Below are positions 6,622 through 9,092 of a stretch of DNA of 9,092 bases, piece after piece. The notes beneath the pieces were generated by a model, which was not told the origin of the DNA, searched no databases, and worked only from the letters and a program-made list of their open reading frames with translations. Position numbers and translations under genes: made by a program. Positions within the stretch are counted from its first letter, which is position 1. Each line of letters opens with the position of its first letter. Source of the stretch: Niastella sp. (GTDB taxonomy: Bacteria; Bacteroidota; Bacteroidia; Chitinophagales; Chitinophagaceae); contig JAJKIL010000180.1 in assembly GCA_021154515.1 (NCBI GenBank), forward strand, positions 1-9,092, written 5' to 3'.

Positions 6622-7566
6622 ATGGATATATCCATTGTAGTTCCTTTGTTGAATGAAGAAGAGTCGCTGCCCGAATTGTGTGCCTGGATCGAGCGGGTGG
6701 TTACTGCCAATAATTTCACCTATGAAATTATTATGATCGACGATGGCAGTACCGATACCTCTTGGGAGGTAATAGAACAACTCCGGTTAAAAAATCCTCA
6801 TATAAAAGGGATCAGGTTTCAACGCAATTATGGCAAGTCAGCCGCATTGAATGAAGGGTTTAAAGCCGCTATGGGCAACGTGGTGATCACAATGGATGCC
6901 GACATGCAGGACAGTCCCGATGAAATACCCGGACTGTACAAAATGATCATGGAGGAAAAGTTCGACATGGTAAGCGGTTGGAAAAAGAAACGGTACGACA
7001 ATACCCTCACTAAAAATATTCCAAGCAAATTCTTTAACTGGGCTACCCGCCGGATGTCGAAGATCGATTTGCACGATTTTAACTGCGGGCTTAAATCCTA
7101 TCGGCTTAAAGTTGTAAAAAGCATTGAAGTATACGGTGAAATGCATCGCTATATACCCGTGCTGGCAAAATGGGCCGGCTTTAGAAAGATCGGCGAAAAA
7201 GTGGTAGAACATCGCAAACGTAAATACGGCACTACCAAATTTGGCTGGGAACGGTTTGTAAATGGCTTTCTTGATCTGGCCTCTATTACGTTTGTAGGCA
7301 AATACGGCAAAAGACCCATGCACTTTTTTGGATTGTTTGGTTCAGCCATCCTGCTGCTGGGTTTTTTAATGATCGTATACCTGGTTGCATCCAAGTTCAT
7401 AGAACCGGATTATGCCCTTACCAACCGGCCCGTTTTTTATATATCATTAACGCTGACGGTCATTGGTACGCTGATGTTCATTGCCGGATTTTTGGGCGAA
7501 CTGATAGCGCGCAACTCAGCAGGCCGCAACCATTATTTGATTGAGAAGAAAATTGGGGTGGAGTAA
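6622..7566 (+). CDS. Family 2 glycosyltransferase (polyprenyl-phosphate sugar transferase type) with two C-terminal membrane segments
   Basis: A 314-residue GT-A fold enzyme of the DPM1/GtrB/ArnC-like branch, expected to move a sugar from a nucleotide donor to polyprenyl phosphate at the inner face of the cytoplasmic membrane. The N-terminus IVVPLLNEEESL, the nucleotide-binding DDGSTD (40-45) and the metal-binding DADMQD (92-97) are intact. DFNCGLKSYR (about 152-161) and the RKRKYGTTKFGW region (about 198-209) match the acceptor/membrane-interface part of this branch. Two hydrophobic segments follow at about 233-257 and 272-296, as in GtrB-type proteins. The start is 3 nt after DUF4199 and the stop 1 nt before the next ATG, so translation is probably coupled. 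The donor and acceptor cannot be read from sequence; undecaprenyl phosphate is inferred from the family. Confidence 0.91.
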   Translation: MDISIVVPLLNEEESLPELCAWIERVVTANNFTYEIIMIDDGSTDTSWEVIEQLRLKNPHIKGIRFQRNYGKSAALNEGFKAAMGNVVITMDADMQDSPDEIPGLYKMIMEEKFDMVSGWKKKRYDNTLTKNIPSKFFNWATRRMSKIDLHDFNCGLKSYRLKVVKSIEVYGEMHRYIPVLAKWAGFRKIGEKVVEHRKRKYGTTKFGWERFVNGFLDLASITFVGKYGKRPMHFFGLFGSAILLLGFLMIVYLVASKFIEPDYALTNRPVFYISLTLTVIGTLMFIAGFLGELIARNSAGRNHYLIEKKIGVE

Positions 7567-7567
7567 C

Positions 7568-8686
7568 ATGGCTCATAAAACGATTGTTATCATAGGACCC
7601 GGGCATCCGCTACGGGGCGGATTAGCCACTTTTAACCAGCGGCTGTGCAAGGCGTTTATTGATGAAGGCCATACCTGTAGTATCTATTCCTTTTCACTGC
7701 AATACCCCTCTTTTTTATTTCCGGGTAAAACGCAGTATTCAACAGATCCTGCACCAACCGATATTGACATATACCCGGTTATAAATTCTGTTCATCCCCT
7801 GAACTGGTTACAGGTAGGGAATGAATTAAAAAGAATTCGACCCGATATTATAGTAGTCCGGTTCTGGATCCCTTTGATGGGCCCGGCATTGGGTTCTATA
7901 TTGCGAAGGGTAAAAAAGAACAAACATACCCGCATTATTGCTATAGCCGATAATGTAATTCCCCACGAAAAAAGACCCTTCGATACCCCATTTACGAAGT
8001 ACTTCCTCAACAGTTGTGATGCTTTTATCACCATGAGTGATAAAGTAATGGCCGATTTACGCCAATTCGAAAAAAACAAACCGGCGAAGGAAGTATTGCA
8101 TCCGCTGTACGACAACTTTGGCCAACCGATCTCAAAGTCAGCAGCCAGGGAAAAACTGGGTATTAATCTCAATGAGAAGATCCTTCTTTTCTTTGGTTTT
8201 ATCCGTAATTATAAGGGGCTCGATATGCTGTTTGAGGCCATGGCCCTGCTGAAACAACAGCCCATTAAATTATTGGTGGCCGGTGAGTTTTATGAAGATG
8301 AAAAAGCTTACCAGGAACAAATAGCGCGATTAGGGATTAAAGATAGTTTGATCCTGAAAACAGATTTTATCCCGGACAGTGAAGTGAAATATTATCTCTG
8401 CACGGCCGATGTGGTGGTACAGCCTTATCGCAATGCTACCCAAAGTGGGGTTACTCCCCTGGCATATTTTTTTGAAAAACCCATGATCGTTACCAATGTG
8501 GGTAGTCTGCCGGTACGGGTACCGAATGAAAAGGCCGGCCTGGTTTGTGAACCGGAACCAGCCTCTCTCGCAGCCGCCATTACCCGCTATTTTGAACTTG
8601 GAGAACAATATTTTATACCGCATCTTCGCACCGAAAAAGAAAAATATTCCTGGCATAATCTTGTTAAGACTATCCTGGAAATTTGA
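7568..8686 (+). CDS. Family 4 (group 1) glycosyltransferase
   Basis: A 372-residue GT-B fold enzyme, probably cytosolic or membrane-associated, adding a sugar during glycan or lipopolysaccharide-type synthesis. The N-terminal domain starts with a Rossmann strand and glycine-rich loop (VIIGPGHPLRGG, 7-18). The C-terminal domain shows the group 1 landmarks LLFFGFIRNYKGLDMLFEAM (206-225) and ADVVVQPYRNATQSG (280-294), then EKPMIVTNVGSLP (303-315). The acidic pair (EX7E) of many GT4 enzymes is not evident: the corresponding stretch reads ATQSGVTPLAYFFE. I recall this pattern in related Bacteroidota proteins, so it seems a subfamily trait rather than damage. The ATG at 7568, one base after the previous stop and preceded by GGGGTGGAG, is chosen over an in-frame TTG at 7541 inside the previous gene. 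Sugar specificity is unknown. Confidence 0.9.
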   Translation: MAHKTIVIIGPGHPLRGGLATFNQRLCKAFIDEGHTCSIYSFSLQYPSFLFPGKTQYSTDPAPTDIDIYPVINSVHPLNWLQVGNELKRIRPDIIVVRFWIPLMGPALGSILRRVKKNKHTRIIAIADNVIPHEKRPFDTPFTKYFLNSCDAFITMSDKVMADLRQFEKNKPAKEVLHPLYDNFGQPISKSAAREKLGINLNEKILLFFGFIRNYKGLDMLFEAMALLKQQPIKLLVAGEFYEDEKAYQEQIARLGIKDSLILKTDFIPDSEVKYYLCTADVVVQPYRNATQSGVTPLAYFFEKPMIVTNVGSLPVRVPNEKAGLVCEPEPASLAAAITRYFELGEQYFIPHLRTEKEKYSWHNLVKTILEI

Positions 8687-8721
8687 AAAAAAGCCAATCA
8701 TACTTTAACATCTTTTTATAA

Positions 8722-9092
8722 ATGATCCACAGAAGCAAAGCACCCTTACGTATTGGTTTGGCAGGAGGCGGCACTGATGTTAGTCCCTACAGCGATCTGT
8801 TTGGCGGGGCTATTCTCAATGCAACCGTGTCGCTGTACGCCTATGCCAATATTCAGCCTGTTGCAGAAAAAAAGATCGTGCTGCAGGCCATGGACAGGCA
8901 CGAAGCGCAGGAATATGATTGGTGTACCGAACTGCCTGTTGATGGCAAACTCGATCTGTTAAAAGGTGTATACAACCGCATTCAACAACAATACGGCATG
9001 CCTGAAACCGGGTTTAAGCTGTCTACCTTTGTAGATGCACCTGCGGGGTCAGGTTTAGGCACCTCCTCTACCCTGGTGGTAGCAATTGTAGG
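8722..9092 (+). CDS. hddA: GHMP-family sugar kinase, D-glycero-D-manno-heptose 7-phosphate kinase-like, 3' end beyond window
   Basis: The first 123 codons of a GHMP kinase. The start MIHRSKAPLRIGLAGGGTDV followed by SPY is the characteristic opening of HddA-like and related sugar kinases, with the substrate-binding GGGTD at 15-19. The ATP-binding GHMP motif is PAGSGLGTSS at 107-116. HddA phosphorylates D-glycero-D-manno-heptose 7-phosphate at C1 on the route to GDP-heptose; L-fucose kinase-type enzymes share parts of this signature, so the heptose assignment is likely but not certain. It follows two glycosyltransferases after a 35-nt gap, which fits a surface-sugar operon. The gap contains no convincing promoter (TACTTTAA at 8701 is only a partial match), so I take it as the fifth gene of the run. 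A nucleotidyltransferase and a SIS-domain isomerase downstream would confirm the pathway. Confidence 0.87.
   Translation, partial: MIHRSKAPLRIGLAGGGTDVSPYSDLFGGAILNATVSLYAYANIQPVAEKKIVLQAMDRHEAQEYDWCTELPVDGKLDLLKGVYNRIQQQYGMPETGFKLSTFVDAPAGSGLGTSSTLVVAIV

Noticed and set aside
7541..7567. TTG start for the GT4 gene
   Set aside because: It is inside the end of the GT2 gene; the ATG at 7568 has a purine-rich upstream stretch and begins directly before the Rossmann strand.
8753..8962. Plus-strand frame overlapping the GHMP kinase
   Set aside because: It is in another frame from the kinase, whose GGGTD and PAGSGLGTSS motifs identify the true frame.

Overview
The window looks like chromosomal DNA from a Bacteroidota bacterium, most probably of the Chitinophagaceae type (Niastella/Chitinophaga-like). 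This is inferred from a Kp43-type secreted subtilase with stacked beta-sandwich domains, a DUF4199 membrane protein, a dihydroorotase-like protein of the Bacteroidota type, and TAnnTTTG-like -7 promoter elements placed very close to start codons. No mobile element, CRISPR array, rRNA or tRNA gene was seen.

Left part (1-3660, minus strand): a very large secreted serine protease of the S8 family fills positions 1-3354 as one uninterrupted frame of 1118 codons that runs off the left edge. Its catalytic Asp, His, Asn and Ser are all present. A 77-residue protein of unknown function (3427-3660) lies upstream of it on the same strand.

Middle (3661-4792): a short divergent intergenic region holds an 8-bp tandem repeat, a perfect 12-bp palindrome and a near-consensus Bacteroidota promoter. 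It drives an NAD-dependent D-2-hydroxyacid dehydrogenase (glycerate dehydrogenase type, hprA) whose start codon sits almost on the predicted transcription start. After hprA comes a 102-bp purine-rich gap that opens with a degenerate 7-bp tandem repeat and ends in an inverted repeat overlapping the next start codon.

Right part (4793-9092, plus strand): a tight run of five genes reads dihydroorotase-like protein, DUF4199 membrane protein, family 2 glycosyltransferase with two C-terminal membrane segments, family 4 glycosyltransferase, and a GHMP sugar kinase of the D-glycero-D-manno-heptose 7-phosphate kinase type, cut by the right edge. Gaps are 11, 3, 1 and 35 nt, so co-transcription is likely. 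The last three genes suggest surface glycan or lipid-linked sugar synthesis, perhaps with a nucleotide-activated heptose. The dihydroorotase-like protein has lost four of the six metal/catalytic residues of class I enzymes and is probably not a working dihydroorotase. I found no clearly new multi-gene system. The most notable points are the degenerate dihydroorotase at the head of a glycosylation operon and the repeat-rich promoter regions on both sides of hprA.
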